Below are positions 23,801 through 32,304 of a stretch of DNA of 64,000 nt, piece after piece; positions within the stretch are counted from its first letter, which is position 1; each line of letters starts with the position of its first letter. The stretch comes from Streptomyces kaniharaensis (GTDB lineage: Bacteria > Actinomycetota > Actinomycetes > Streptomycetales > Streptomycetaceae). Where the stretch lies: NCBI RefSeq assembly GCF_009569385.1, contig NZ_WBOF01000004.1, forward strand, positions 124,001-188,000. Reading direction: 5' to 3'. The translations under genes were made by a program, and so were the position numbers. The notes under the pieces are model-generated. The model did not search any database. It had not been told where the DNA came from and worked only from the letters and a program-made list of their open reading frames with translations.

Positions 23801-25374
23801 ACGCCGCGCTGACCGGCGCCGCCGCCGTCGACGGAGTGGAACACCCCTGCGATCCGGCCGGACCGCTCGCCGACCTGGTCGAAGCGCTGCGCCCCGGCGC
23901 CCGCGAACCCGTGCCCGCGCCCGCCGCGCTGACCACCGCGCTGCGCGATTACCAGGAACGCGGCATGAGCTGGCTGGCCCACACCCTGAACCTCGGCTTT
24001 GGAGCCGTCCTGGCCGACGACATGGGCCTGGGCAAGACCGTCCAGACCATCGCGCTACGGCTTCACCGCCGGGAACAGGCTGCCCGGCCGTACCCGGACC
24101 TGATCGTCGCACCGGCGAGCATGATCACCGTCTGGCAGCGCGAGATCGCCCGCTTCGCCCCCGGCACCCCGACCCACACCTACCACGGCCCTGAGCGCAC
24201 CCTCGACGGCGTCACCGCGGACACGGTCGTCATCACCACCTACGGCACCCTGCTGCGCGACATTGACGCCCTGGCCGACTTCACGGTCGACCTCCTCATC
24301 GTCGACGAGGGGCAGTTCACCAAGAACCACTTGAGCCTCACCGCCCGAGCCCTGCGCCGCATCCGAAGCACGCGGCGCATCGTGCTCACCGGCACCCCCA
24401 TGGAGAACCGCCTCCTGGACCTGTGGTCGGTCGCCGACCTCGCCAACCCCGGACTGTTCGGGACGGTGCGCGCCTTCGGCGAGCGATTCGCCCGGCCGAT
24501 CGAGGCGGACCCCGGCGGCGAGGCGACCCGCCGCCTGTCCCGGCTCATGAGCCCGTTCCTCCTGCGCCGCCGCAAGAGCGACGCCCACATCCTCCAGGAA
24601 CTCCCCCCGAAGATCATCTCCCACCGCTACATCCCGCTGACGCCCGAACAGGCCGACCTCTACGAGCGGGTGGCCCAGGAGGCGATGGAGCGCATCCGCA
24701 CCGCCGAGTCACCGCTCCGACGCGCACTGGTCCTGACGCTCCTGTCCGAGTTGCGGAAGGTGTGCAACTCGCCCGCCCACTACCTGCGGGAGGACCCCCA
24801 GGACCCGGGCACCTACGACGTGCCGGCGGCACGGCGCCGCTCGGGCAAGCTCGCGGCTCTCGACGAACTCGTCGAACAGGTCCAGGAGGAGAGCGGCGGG
24901 GGCGCGCTGGTGTTCACCAACTACGCCGTGATGGGGCGCCTGCTGGTCGCCCATCTCACCGCGCAGGGCATCGCACCGTTGTTCCTGCACGGCGGGATCC
25001 CGCCCGGCCCCAAGCGGCAGCACCTCGTCGACGCGTTCCAGGACGGGCGCAGCCCGGTCCTGATCAGCACGATGAAGGCCGGCGGCAACGGGCTGACGCT
25101 CACCCGCGCCGCGGACGTCATCCTCTACGACCGCCCCTGGAATCCGGCCGTCGAGGACCAGGCGACCGACCGCGCCCACCGCCTCGGCCAGGACCGCACG
25201 GTCCGCGTCCACCGGCTGGCGACCGAGCTGACGGTCGAAGACCGCGTCGACGCCCTGCTCCACCACAAGCGGACCCTGGCCGACGCCGCCGTGCCCCATG
25301 CCGCGGAGACCGCGCTCGGAGAGCTCTCGAATGGCGAACTCGCCGACCTCATCACCCTCGGAGCGCGCCCATGA
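20806..25374 (+). CDS. SNF2-family helicase with N-terminal dsRNA-binding-like repeats
   Basis: A 1522-residue protein. The C-terminal SNF2 motor starts near residue 1040: LRDYQERGMSWL; Walker A ADDMGLGKTVQ; Walker B VDEGQFTKN (usual DEAQxIKN); LTGTPMENRLLDLWS; ISTMKAGGNGLTLT; and motif VI QATDRAHRLGQDRTV. Residues about 780-1030 contain the SNF2-associated region (GQRLTRAGVEVAWPENW). Before this lie repeated units that end like dsRNA-binding domains: about 274-346, 373-443 (PLFTCRISC...SARGKAADAMLRRVL) and 468-535 (GPMFSCTISC...GKQAARREAARALLRRL), plus a weaker one at 105-176. Bacterial SNF2 proteins rarely carry such domains. It is coupled by a 4-nt overlap to a SWIM protein, a common SNF2 partner. 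Action on RNA or RNA-DNA hybrids is inference. Confidence 0.85.
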   Translation: MTGGTGGPAELAEFLRIKKQKEETTLLADPVTDLSILQDRVFGRLLRRVCADGGAPEPFRDELVLRVSAGRIRAPYLRTLLLGDKTPGVMPLAVAAWEAMAATPRKAVTVLTAHNQATDESARLVVRQVPASGDGVAVQAGRRSDGGFAHGAAAFAYNLEAAQDLAFLSLLGHLSGAHPVAQDEPDGDNWSPHGAKPVPEPQAAGPGAFHNELLRLCALETVAPAVLAEISARARAGALTARDLHQVLFRAAGPQWEPVRRYALEAAAAPGKAQAVLKVHAKAAGVRGPRYHERLATDSAGHAKRFAVRVVHGVGEHVHEVTSGAHRSPTVARSVAALRLLANLAGLPAPDLDGTAAAGPQPGTPGGDEGSVATLREMEQAMLLTGLRIEESDTLTGTSPLFTCRISCSAGGEDLDSTGSGASTGSARGKAADAMLRRVLDLPSLQARQPQRTPVRMVAPPERTDGRDPLRVVQVLRDQRTITDLKVDFGVPTGPMFSCTISCRIQDSAYTATARAVGKQAARREAARALLRRLSTVPAPTAAGTPSTPPAPAPVHVPAQRRAPAASTAEAVAAERAVRDVLLDGAALVAQLVDGGVAMALFRVDGASLPGGCPAPLLEADLELVLPHMGVGVRAVTVPIWRAPVRLLTGVLAQLPDQGLHPSVRLWARATRLALTAIAAGLLYPTLDAGERDVWRLGPLPAALAAEAAGLADAMPPHAHCAPAARAPYRLWAPRTVLRQYLDAVAEAVVRGPGAAAVLGTGPWSGPVPRPHQPRLRAWCDQVERSIGHRLPPLVLTIRQPSEGSPLDTDLLWAQLGVRTATTRGGRLHIVPAAEYLPVAGCDPARLERVRSALRAAEPAWPPLGRLLEQERPGRFTVRPAEAALLLGEMGQRLTRAGVEVAWPENWAMGLQLRTVVGSRPVPEATDAPHRFGLANLLDLRWQLALDGDHLTEAEMDALAASARPLQQVRRRWVLLDSPTAHRAGHRDIGTLDVPQALDAALTGAAAVDGVEHPCDPAGPLADLVEALRPGAREPVPAPAALTTALRDYQERGMSWLAHTLNLGFGAVLADDMGLGKTVQTIALRLHRREQAARPYPDLIVAPASMITVWQREIARFAPGTPTHTYHGPERTLDGVTADTVVITTYGTLLRDIDALADFTVDLLIVDEGQFTKNHLSLTARALRRIRSTRRIVLTGTPMENRLLDLWSVADLANPGLFGTVRAFGERFARPIEADPGGEATRRLSRLMSPFLLRRRKSDAHILQELPPKIISHRYIPLTPEQADLYERVAQEAMERIRTAESPLRRALVLTLLSELRKVCNSPAHYLREDPQDPGTYDVPAARRRSGKLAALDELVEQVQEESGGGALVFTNYAVMGRLLVAHLTAQGIAPLFLHGGIPPGPKRQHLVDAFQDGRSPVLISTMKAGGNGLTLTRAADVILYDRPWNPAVEDQATDRAHRLGQDRTVRVHRLATELTVEDRVDALLHHKRTLADAAVPHAAETALGELSNGELADLITLGARP

Positions 25375-26585
25375 CCCCCAACGGCCCGTGGGCCCAGGCC
25401 TGGCAGCTCGCCGCCCAGCAGGCCTCCGCCCGCCAGCACACCTTCCTCCAAGGAAGCGCGATCCACCTCGCGGGCGGGGTCGGCGACCTGAACCTGGCCG
25501 CCGGGAGGGCCACCGGGCTCGTCATCGCGCACCAGGACGAGCCGGCCCGCGCCCGGCTGGACCTCCTGCCGTTCACCGCAGACGAACTGGCCACGCTCGG
25601 CGCCGCCCTCGCGGCCGGCCCGCACCGGGAACTGCTGCTCGCCGGGCACCTCCCGGCAGCGCTCACCGACTCCCACCACACCGGCGACGTCGCCATCGCC
25701 CCCGACCCCGCGCACTTCACGTTCGACTGCTCTTGCGGCCAGGCACCCTGCCGGCACACCGCCGCCCTCGCCCACGCCGTCACCGACCGCCTCAACGCCG
25801 ACCCCGCCCTCCTCCTTCTCCTACGGGGGCTCCGCGGGCACCGTCTCACCCAGCTCCTCCACGACCACGCCCCCGCCGCCCGCCCCAAGCGCCAACGCCA
25901 GTACGCCGCGTTCGTCCCCGCCCACCAGGCGTTCCAGACCCGGTCGGCCGCGCTGCCCAGCACCCCCGCGGCATCCGGCCCCCTCCCGGAGCCGGACGCC
26001 GTCACGTTCGCCGACGCTCCGCTGCCCGCTCCGCCCGAACCCGCCCCCGCACTCGCCCAGCTACGCCATCTCGCCGCCCTCGCGGCCGACGAGGCCCAGA
26101 ACCTCCTGGCGGGCAGAGGCACGCTGGACAGCGACCCGGTCAGCGACGCCGTCCGCATCGCCGCCGCCCTGCCCGGCGCCCAGAAGGTACCCGACCTCGC
26201 CCACCGCCTCGGTCTGGAACCCGACGAACTGCGCCTGCTGCTGGCAGCCCACGAAGTGGGCGGTGCGGCCGGAGTGCGGGCCGCCCGGGCGGACTTCCCC
26301 GCCGATCCGGCTCTGCTGGAGCGAGCGGAGCAGGCCATCGGCCCGCTCCGGCCCGCCAGCCGAGCGCCCCTGTCGGCCGAGGGCAACCGGATCACCGACA
26401 CGCTCGTCGGCGTCCAGGTCCGCGTCGACGTTGACGGGAACTGGCACCCGTTCACGGCGGACGACGGCGACTGGAGGCTCGCCGGGCCGGCGGCCCGGGA
26501 TGCCGCGGGCGCGTACCGCAGCGCTCTGGCGTCCCGCCGCAGCCGCACGAAGGTCTTCTCCCAGGACCGAGGCCGGCATGCGTGA
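25371..26585 (+). CDS. SWIM zinc-finger protein, SNF2 partner
   Basis: A 404-residue protein. The SWIM motif FDCSCGQAPCRHTAALAHAV (about residues 120-139) supplies the CxC...CxH zinc ligands. The region after it is helical (LLLLLRGLRGHRLTQLLHDHA) with a proline-rich linker, then a second helical block (LPGAQKVPDLAHRLGLEPDELRLLLAAHEVGG). SWIM proteins next to SNF2 helicases are widespread in actinobacteria and probably form a complex with them. ATG overlaps the SNF2 stop by 4 nt. The stop is at 26585, 30 nt before the next gene. Confidence 0.88.
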   Translation: MTPNGPWAQAWQLAAQQASARQHTFLQGSAIHLAGGVGDLNLAAGRATGLVIAHQDEPARARLDLLPFTADELATLGAALAAGPHRELLLAGHLPAALTDSHHTGDVAIAPDPAHFTFDCSCGQAPCRHTAALAHAVTDRLNADPALLLLLRGLRGHRLTQLLHDHAPAARPKRQRQYAAFVPAHQAFQTRSAALPSTPAASGPLPEPDAVTFADAPLPAPPEPAPALAQLRHLAALAADEAQNLLAGRGTLDSDPVSDAVRIAAALPGAQKVPDLAHRLGLEPDELRLLLAAHEVGGAAGVRAARADFPADPALLERAEQAIGPLRPASRAPLSAEGNRITDTLVGVQVRVDVDGNWHPFTADDGDWRLAGPAARDAAGAYRSALASRRSRTKVFSQDRGRHA

Positions 26586-26615
26586 GCTGACGGTCACCCA
26601 GATCCCGGCAGCGAC

Positions 26616-27935
26616 ATGAGCGGGCCGGCGTCGCTGAGCGGCACCTCGCAGAGAAACCTGGACCTCGAGCGGATCGTGCTGGAAGAGCTCAAGTGGTCGA
26701 TGTCGGGGTTCGCCAAGCGGATCCGTGAGCGCTGCGCGGCCACCGGCCATCCCCGGTCCGTCAGCACGAGCACCGTGTCGCGATGGTGCGCGGGGGCACG
26801 GCCGGGGCCGGAGCTGGCGGCCGCGGCGTGCTACGTCCTCACCCAGGCGTGCAAGCGCCAGGTGACGCCCGAGAGCCTGGGGTGGCCGTCCGAGGACATG
26901 AGGGTCGCGGAGCAGGCGCTCCAGTACGGCGACCTGAGCCACGCGGTGCGGATGCTGCGACGGCTGTGGCAGATGGACGCCGTCCCCAGGAGTGCATCGG
27001 TGCGGGAGATGCCGTTCGCCGCGACGCCGTCCGCGATGGAGGCGCTGGTCATGCTGCCCGACACGGAGATCGCCGGGTACGGACTGCGGCGGGTGACCGT
27101 GGCCGACATCGAGCTGCTGGACGCGCACACCGACCTGTACGGCAGGACGGACGCCCGGCACGGAGGTGGGCAGTTCCGCTCCGTGTTCGCCGGCTTCCTC
27201 GCCGCCCACGCCGTTCCGCTGCTCGAAGGCGGGTTCAACGCCGGGCGCGGCCGGCTGCTGTACGGCAGCGTTGCCGACGCGGTGCTCGCGCTGGCCAGCA
27301 TGGCCTACGACGACCAACTGCCGGGTCTGGCGCAGCGCTACGACTTGCAGGCGATGCGGCTGGCGCAGGCGATCGGGGATCGCGGCCGGCTTGCCCGTGG
27401 CTGCATTCACCAGGCGCGGCTGGCGGCGGTGCGGGGCGACGGCCGGGACGTGCTGACCCACGCCCGCAGCGCGGTGGTCGCGGCGACCGGCTCGCCCGCG
27501 TTGGTGCGGGCCTACGTCGCGGTGACGGAGGCGAGGGCGTGGGCCTACAACGGTGAAGGCGCGCAGTGCCGGGCGGCGGTGGAGCGGGCGCGGGCCGCGT
27601 TCGACCGGGCCGGGCGCGGGGCAGATCCGCGGTGGCTGGCGTGGCTGGACCGCCCGGAGCTGGAGGGGCAGGCCGCGTGGGCGTTGGCGATGGCTGGGCT
27701 GGCTGAGGAGGGCGGGCAGGCTCTGAAGGTGGCGATGGGCCTGTCGCCGGAGCGCACGCGCGACAGCGTGGAGCTGCTGATCACCGGCGCGGAGCTGGCT
27801 CGGCTGCGCGGCGACCGGGCGGAGCGGGAGGAGCTGCTGGCGAAGGCTAAGACGACGGCGCAGCACCTCAAGAGCCGCCGCCTGGCGCGGCGCCTGGCCG
27901 ACGCCGCCGCGGGCGGCCCGCTCCACGACTTCTGA
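26616..27935 (+). CDS. XRE/TPR-type transcriptional regulator
   Basis: A 439-residue protein. The N-terminus (LEELKWSMSGFAKRIRERCAATGHPRSVSTSTVSRWCAGARPGPEL, about residues 23-68) is an HTH typical of Streptomyces TPR regulators. From about residue 90 on, helical repeats follow (YGDLSHAVRMLRRLWQMD; YDLQAMRLAQAIGDRGRLARGC; RAAFDRAGRGADPRWLAWLDRPELEGQAAWALA). It ends the plus-strand array and converges, 44 nt apart, on the minus-strand biosynthetic operon. It could control either cluster; the phased TTGCG repeats upstream of the peptide gene at 37565 are one possible target (inference). Confidence 0.8.
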   Translation: MSGPASLSGTSQRNLDLERIVLEELKWSMSGFAKRIRERCAATGHPRSVSTSTVSRWCAGARPGPELAAAACYVLTQACKRQVTPESLGWPSEDMRVAEQALQYGDLSHAVRMLRRLWQMDAVPRSASVREMPFAATPSAMEALVMLPDTEIAGYGLRRVTVADIELLDAHTDLYGRTDARHGGGQFRSVFAGFLAAHAVPLLEGGFNAGRGRLLYGSVADAVLALASMAYDDQLPGLAQRYDLQAMRLAQAIGDRGRLARGCIHQARLAAVRGDGRDVLTHARSAVVAATGSPALVRAYVAVTEARAWAYNGEGAQCRAAVERARAAFDRAGRGADPRWLAWLDRPELEGQAAWALAMAGLAEEGGQALKVAMGLSPERTRDSVELLITGAELARLRGDRAEREELLAKAKTTAQHLKSRRLARRLADAAAGGPLHDF

Positions 27936-27979
27936 CCCCAGGCAGGCCGAGTCGGGCAGTTCGGTGCCCATGAAGCCGG

Positions 27980-28570
27980 TCAGGCCGTGGCGCCGCCGAG
28001 CCAGCTGAGCTTGGCGCGGACGTCGGCCGTCGCGCGGAGCCGGGACGCCTCCCCGGGGACGGGAGTGCCGACGTACAGGTAGCCGAGCAGCTGCTCGTCG
28101 CCGCCGAGGCCGAGGTGCTTGCGGACCTGCGGCGCGTCCGGGTACGGGCCGCCGAACCAGACCCCGCCCCAGCCGCGCACGTCCAGGAGCAGCAGCAGGG
28201 TGGTGGCCATCGCGGACGTCGCGGCCAGTTGCTCCCAGCGCGGGATGGTCGGGTGGTCGCGGGGCTGGAAGACGAGGCCGAGCATCAGTGGCGCACGCAG
28301 GTGCTTGGCAGCGATCCGCTCCGCCAGGTCGGCGGTGGGCGCGGCCTCGGCGGCGGCTTCGCCGAGCCGGACGCGGGCGTCGCCGCAGATCGCGATCACG
28401 CGCCACGGGCGCAGCTGCCCGTGGTCGGGCGCGGTGGCCGCTGCCGCCAGCAGGTCGAGGAGTTCGTCCGGGCCCGGGGCGGGCCCGGTGAGGCGGATGG
28501 TGCTGCGCCGGGTGCGGATCGCCGTCTCGGCGTCGCCCGCGACGGGCCGGGTGTCGGAGGCGGCGGTCAT
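27980..28570 (-). CDS. Nitroreductase-family flavoprotein
   Basis: A 196-residue FMN-dependent oxidoreductase. IRTRRSTIRLTGPAPGPDELLDLLAAAATAPDHGQLRPWRVIAI is the classic nitroreductase start (FMN-binding arginines; P-D-x-G-x-x-R-P-W). GWGGVWFGGPYPDAPQVRKHLGLGGDEQLLGYLYVG is the usual C-terminal flavin-contact region. The ATG at 28570 overlaps the antiporter stop by 4 nt, making it the last gene of the ten-gene minus-strand operon. It could reduce a nitro, nitroso or unsaturated intermediate; this is inference. Confidence 0.88.
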   Translation of the reverse strand: MTAASDTRPVAGDAETAIRTRRSTIRLTGPAPGPDELLDLLAAAATAPDHGQLRPWRVIAICGDARVRLGEAAAEAAPTADLAERIAAKHLRAPLMLGLVFQPRDHPTIPRWEQLAATSAMATTLLLLLDVRGWGGVWFGGPYPDAPQVRKHLGLGGDEQLLGYLYVGTPVPGEASRLRATADVRAKLSWLGGATA

Positions 28571-29844
28571 CGGGTTGCTCCCGGGGTGCCGGTCTGTGCG
28601 GTGACCGGCTCGGCGGGGGCCTGGACGGTGAGGTCGGGGGCGCCTCGGGTGAGGCGGTCGAGCAGGGGTGCGGTGGCGGCGGTGGTCACGACGGCCATGA
28701 GGACCATGATCGTGAACAGGTTCGTGGAGATGACGCCGAGTTGGAGGCCGATGCCGAGGACGACGATCTCGGTGATCCCGCGGCAGTTCATCAGGGTGCC
28801 CATCAGTGCCGACCACCTCCAGTCACAGCCGGCGAGCCGGGCTGCCCCGGCGGCACCGACCCACTTGCCCGCCACGGCGACGGCCAGGACGAGCGCGGCC
28901 CAGCCCCACTGGCCGGCCGGGAGGTGGGCGAGGTCGGTGTGCAGGCCGGTGTCGACGAAGAACAGCGGGAGCAGCACCGGGACGAAGACCGCCTGGAGGC
29001 GGGCGGCGCTGCGCTCGACGGCCGGCAGGCCGCGCGGCACCGTCGCGCCGAACAGGAACGCCCCGAAGGCGGGGTGGACGCCGATCCGGTCGGTGGCGCA
29101 GGCCGCCAGAAGCAGCCCGGCGACCAGCAGCACCGTCACCAGGTCCTCGGAGGTGCGGGCGGCGCGCTCCAGCGTCCGCTTCACGAGGGGGCGGGCCGCG
29201 GCCAGGGCGGCTGTCAGGGCGGCGGTCAGGGCGAGGGCGGTGAGGGCGTCCAGCGGGGAGCCAGCGGTGGCCAGGGCGGTGACAGCGATGAGCAGGCACC
29301 AGGCGAGGGCGTCGTCGGTGGCGGCGCACGCGAGCGCGAAGGCGCCCAGGCGGGTGGTGGCCAGGCCCCGGTCGGTGAGGATCCGGGCAAGGACGGGGAA
29401 CGCGGTGATGGACAGCGCGGTGGCGACGAACAGGACGAACGGCAGCCGCTGCACGCCGGGCGGGGCCAGGGCCGGGTACATCATGACCGCGAGGCCGGCG
29501 CCGAGGCCGAGGGGCAGCAGGATGCTGCCGGCGGCGACGGAGGCCACGGCGCGGCGGGTGGTCCGCAGGGAGTGGAAGTCGAGTTCGAGGCCGACGAGGA
29601 AGAGGAACGCGAGCAGGGCGACGTTGCCGAGCACCGAGGTGTAGGGCAGGACGGTGGCCGGCAGCAGGGTGTGCTGGACGCTGGGGGCGAGCCAGCCGAG
29701 CAGGGAGGGACCGAGGAGGATACCGACGGCCATCTCGCCGATGACGGGCGGCTGCCCGAGGCGGCGGGCGGCCCAGCCGCCGGCCTGGCAGGCCAGTACC
29801 ACGGTCGGGACGGCGACGAGGACGAGCGAGAGCGGACTGGACAT
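28567..29844 (-). CDS. Kef/NhaP-type cation:proton antiporter-family membrane protein
   Basis: A 425-residue membrane protein with about 12 hydrophobic segments (LVLVAVPTVVLACQAGGWAARRLGQPPVIGEMAVGILLGPSLLG at the start). Family features are FLFLVGLELDF, ATALSITAFPVLARIL, ACAATDDALAWCLL (the DD pair of CPA2 carriers) and GTLMNCRGITEIVVLGIGLQ. The regulatory RCK/TrkA-N domain is absent. ATG 29844 has GGAG 8 nt upstream. In a biosynthetic operon it may export a charged product or maintain ion balance; relatives with antibiotic efflux roles are known in actinobacteria. Confidence 0.88.
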   Translation of the reverse strand: MSSPLSLVLVAVPTVVLACQAGGWAARRLGQPPVIGEMAVGILLGPSLLGWLAPSVQHTLLPATVLPYTSVLGNVALLAFLFLVGLELDFHSLRTTRRAVASVAAGSILLPLGLGAGLAVMMYPALAPPGVQRLPFVLFVATALSITAFPVLARILTDRGLATTRLGAFALACAATDDALAWCLLIAVTALATAGSPLDALTALALTAALTAALAAARPLVKRTLERAARTSEDLVTVLLVAGLLLAACATDRIGVHPAFGAFLFGATVPRGLPAVERSAARLQAVFVPVLLPLFFVDTGLHTDLAHLPAGQWGWAALVLAVAVAGKWVGAAGAARLAGCDWRWSALMGTLMNCRGITEIVVLGIGLQLGVISTNLFTIMVLMAVVTTAATAPLLDRLTRGAPDLTVQAPAEPVTAQTGTPGATR

Positions 29845-30044
29845 CAGCGGTCTCCGGGCGAAGGTCGGCGTGGGCGCGGGCATGCGCGAGAGGCTCGGCG
29901 ACCCGCTGGTTCGGACGCGCCGGGCCACGGTGAGGGATCGGGAACGGGGCGGCCCGGTGCGCGACGGTGGTGGCACCGATGCCGACGGCCCAGCAGCAGT
30001 GCCGCAGCAAGCGCTGCTCGGGCCGCCCCGTGCCGGATGTCCGG

Positions 30045-31148
30045 TCAGGTCGTGGGGAACAGGGCCTGGTAGAGCGGGTGGGCCCTGAACGGGCCGCCGT
30101 GGTGCGGGGACGCGAGCGAGCCGTGGTGCTCCTCCCCGCTGGCGGTGTGCAGCGTGGCGGCGAGTTGGTAGTCCGGGTGGATGCCGTCGTCGCTGAGGGC
30201 CGTCTCGACGGTGAGTTCCAGGACGTCTCCGGGCGCGACCGGCACAGGGTGGTCGAAGAGCGGGAAGTAGATGCTGGCCCAGTTGGTCCTCATGCGGAGC
30301 GCGTCGAGCGGCGCTTCGTCCGGCAGGCACCAGAGGTTGAGCCAGGTGAGCACGCCGTCCACGTGGCCGGCCCGGGTGATGGCCAGGCGGGTGATCGTGC
30401 GCTGCTCCGTTCGCAGTTCGCCGTTGAAGTCGAGCACCTCGACCGGCTGGCCGTCGGAGAGCAGGGCGTCGGCGTGCGGGTTCTCGATCCGTAGCCGGAT
30501 GTCGAAGGGCCGGCTGTGCCAGTCGAAGATGCTCTGCAGGTACGGCAGGGATGCCTCGGCGAACGCGACGGGCTGGCCGGGAAGCAGGTCGGAGAGGTGG
30601 ACGGGGGCGGCCAGGGTCACCGCGCGGTGCGGCACCACCATGCCCCCGGGCACCAGGTGGCGGTTGCGGGCGTCGGTCAGGACGACTGCCGCGCCTTCGG
30701 CGCCGGCCAGGGAGCCGATGATCTCCGCCACGCAAACATCGGCCTTGGGCGCGAACTGGAGGGTGGTCGACTCGCCGTGCAGCAGCGTGATCAGGTCGTG
30801 CTCGTCGAGGGCCGCCAGGGTGCCGGCGGCCGTGTGGAAGGCGTCCTCGATGACCTCGACGGCCACGGCGTTACGGGCTCCGGCCTGCACGCTCTCGCGG
30901 GCCCACAGGAGGTCTTCTCCAGTGCCGATGTCCAAGACGCGCCGGCCCGGCGCCAGCTTGGCCAGCGCGGCGAGGAAGCGCTGGTTGCGCTCGTGGTCGG
31001 TGGTCATGGTCGCGTACAGGAACCGGTCGTAGATGGGGTACTCGCCGACCGTCGGCCACAGAGCGGGTCGTCCCTCCCTCTCGGGCTCCGGGTCCACGTT
31101 CACCCGCACGGTGTGTCCGTGCGCCTTGAGCTCTCGGGTCTCGTGCAT
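30045..31148 (-). CDS. PRMT-like SAM-dependent arginine methyltransferase
   Basis: A 367-residue protein with the order of elements of protein arginine methyltransferases. It has the SAM motif GRRVLDIGTGEDLLWARESVQAGARNAVAVEV (about residues 69-100), CVAEIIGSLAGAEGA in the place of the 'double-E' loop, ARNRHLVPGGMVVPHRAVTLAAPV, and TNWASIYFPLFDHPVPVAPGDVLELTVE, which matches the THW-loop strand. Bacterial PRMT-like proteins methylate either protein arginine or free arginine in natural-product pathways. The repeated Arg in the peptide encoded at 37431-37565 is an attractive substrate (inference). AAAGGCGG precedes the ATG. Confidence 0.75.
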   Translation of the reverse strand: MHETRELKAHGHTVRVNVDPEPEREGRPALWPTVGEYPIYDRFLYATMTTDHERNQRFLAALAKLAPGRRVLDIGTGEDLLWARESVQAGARNAVAVEVIEDAFHTAAGTLAALDEHDLITLLHGESTTLQFAPKADVCVAEIIGSLAGAEGAAVVLTDARNRHLVPGGMVVPHRAVTLAAPVHLSDLLPGQPVAFAEASLPYLQSIFDWHSRPFDIRLRIENPHADALLSDGQPVEVLDFNGELRTEQRTITRLAITRAGHVDGVLTWLNLWCLPDEAPLDALRMRTNWASIYFPLFDHPVPVAPGDVLELTVETALSDDGIHPDYQLAATLHTASGEEHHGSLASPHHGGPFRAHPLYQALFPTT

Positions 31149-31310
31149 GGTCCGCCTTTCGCGGGTGTGTCGTACGGTGCGGGGCCTGCGCTCGGGGGCT
31201 CGGCTGCCACCGCCGCTCCGGCGACCGGGATCGGCGGCAGGCCACCGCTCGGGCAAGGTGGCTCGGCCCGGCGGCCGTGCTTGCCGGGCTCGGGCGGTGC
31301 GCGGCCGGCG

Positions 31311-32183
31311 TCAGGTGCGCAGCAGGGGCAGGGTGGTGCAGCGCAGGGAGCCGGGGATGCGGGTGACCTCGGAGTAGTCGACGGTCAGGACCTCGAGTCC
31401 GAGGGCGGTCAGGGCGGCGGCGATGCGGTCACTGCCCGCGGCGACGACGACCGTGGTGGGTGCGATGGCCAGGACGTTGACCTGGACGGCGCGGGCCTCG
31501 GCGTCGGTGACGGGGACGAGGTGGTCGAAGTGAGCGTTGAACCAGCGATTCTGGTCGGCGGTGAACACTTCGCGGTGGATCAGGGCGGTGCCGGGCGCGA
31601 CCACGGCGAGGTGGTCGTCAAGGTGCACGATCCCCTTGACCGCGAAGGGCACGGGGACGACTTCGCGGTCGATGCCGTGCCGGGCGAGGGCCTCCTGGAG
31701 GGCGGTCGCACCGTCGGGGCTGGTCTCCTCGCTCAGGCCGACGAGGACCCGGTCGGTGTCGGGGAGCAGGATGTCGCCGCCCTCGATCGTGCCGCGGGTG
31801 AGGTCGACTGGCTGCCCGCCGACGGCGGGGTCGGTGAGGGCGCTGGCCTCGGCCAGGCGGTGCTCGGAGTTCAAGCGGGCCCGGAACAGGACGTGGTCGA
31901 CGGCGAAGGCGATGTCGCGGGGGTAGTGCTGGGCGGAGCAGCCCGGCGCGGCGGGGAGCAGGACCACGTCGGTGCCGCGATCGCGCAGCAGGCCGATCAG
32001 CTGGTCCTGCTGGGCGCGGACGGTGGCCGGGTCGTAGGTGGTCCAGGTGCTGGTGGCCTGCTGGCGGGCGAGGACCGGGTGGACGTCGGGGCCATCCAGC
32101 GGGCGGGTGAAGTCGCCGGCGTGACGCAGGGCCACCCGCTTGAGGGTTCCGTACTCGGTGGCGACATGGACGTCGTGGTCCAC
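31311..32183 (-). CDS. Arginine deiminase / DDAH-type guanidine-modifying enzyme
   Basis: A 290-residue pentein-fold protein. EGGDILLPDTDRVLVG (about residues 130-145) holds the substrate-binding acid. HLDDHLAVVAPGTALIH (about 188-204) gives the catalytic His. IPGSLRCTTLPLLR at the end supplies the nucleophilic Cys. Length and motifs fit dimethylarginine dimethylaminohydrolases and arginine deiminases, which turn (methyl)arginine into citrulline. The GTG at 32183 is preceded by AGGAGG (spacing 4). It sits between the PRMT-like and GFA genes, so methylation and hydrolysis of an arginine guanidine are both encoded. Confidence 0.85.
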   Translation of the reverse strand: MDHDVHVATEYGTLKRVALRHAGDFTRPLDGPDVHPVLARQQATSTWTTYDPATVRAQQDQLIGLLRDRGTDVVLLPAAPGCSAQHYPRDIAFAVDHVLFRARLNSEHRLAEASALTDPAVGGQPVDLTRGTIEGGDILLPDTDRVLVGLSEETSPDGATALQEALARHGIDREVVPVPFAVKGIVHLDDHLAVVAPGTALIHREVFTADQNRWFNAHFDHLVPVTDAEARAVQVNVLAIAPTTVVVAAGSDRIAAALTALGLEVLTVDYSEVTRIPGSLRCTTLPLLRT

Positions 32184-32304
32184 GGGTCCTCCTGGTGTCG
32201 GTGCGGGCGTGGTGGTGTGCGGGGTGGAGGTGGCCCCGGCACGGCCCGGTGGGTCTGCGGGGGCGGGCGCTGTCAGGTGCGCCCGCCCCCGCAGGGTGCG
32301 GGGG

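Noticed and set aside
26061..28406. 781-residue minus-strand frame across the SWIM and TPR regulator genes
   Set aside because: Arginine/proline-rich shadow product; the plus-strand genes have SWIM and HTH motifs and consistent overlaps.
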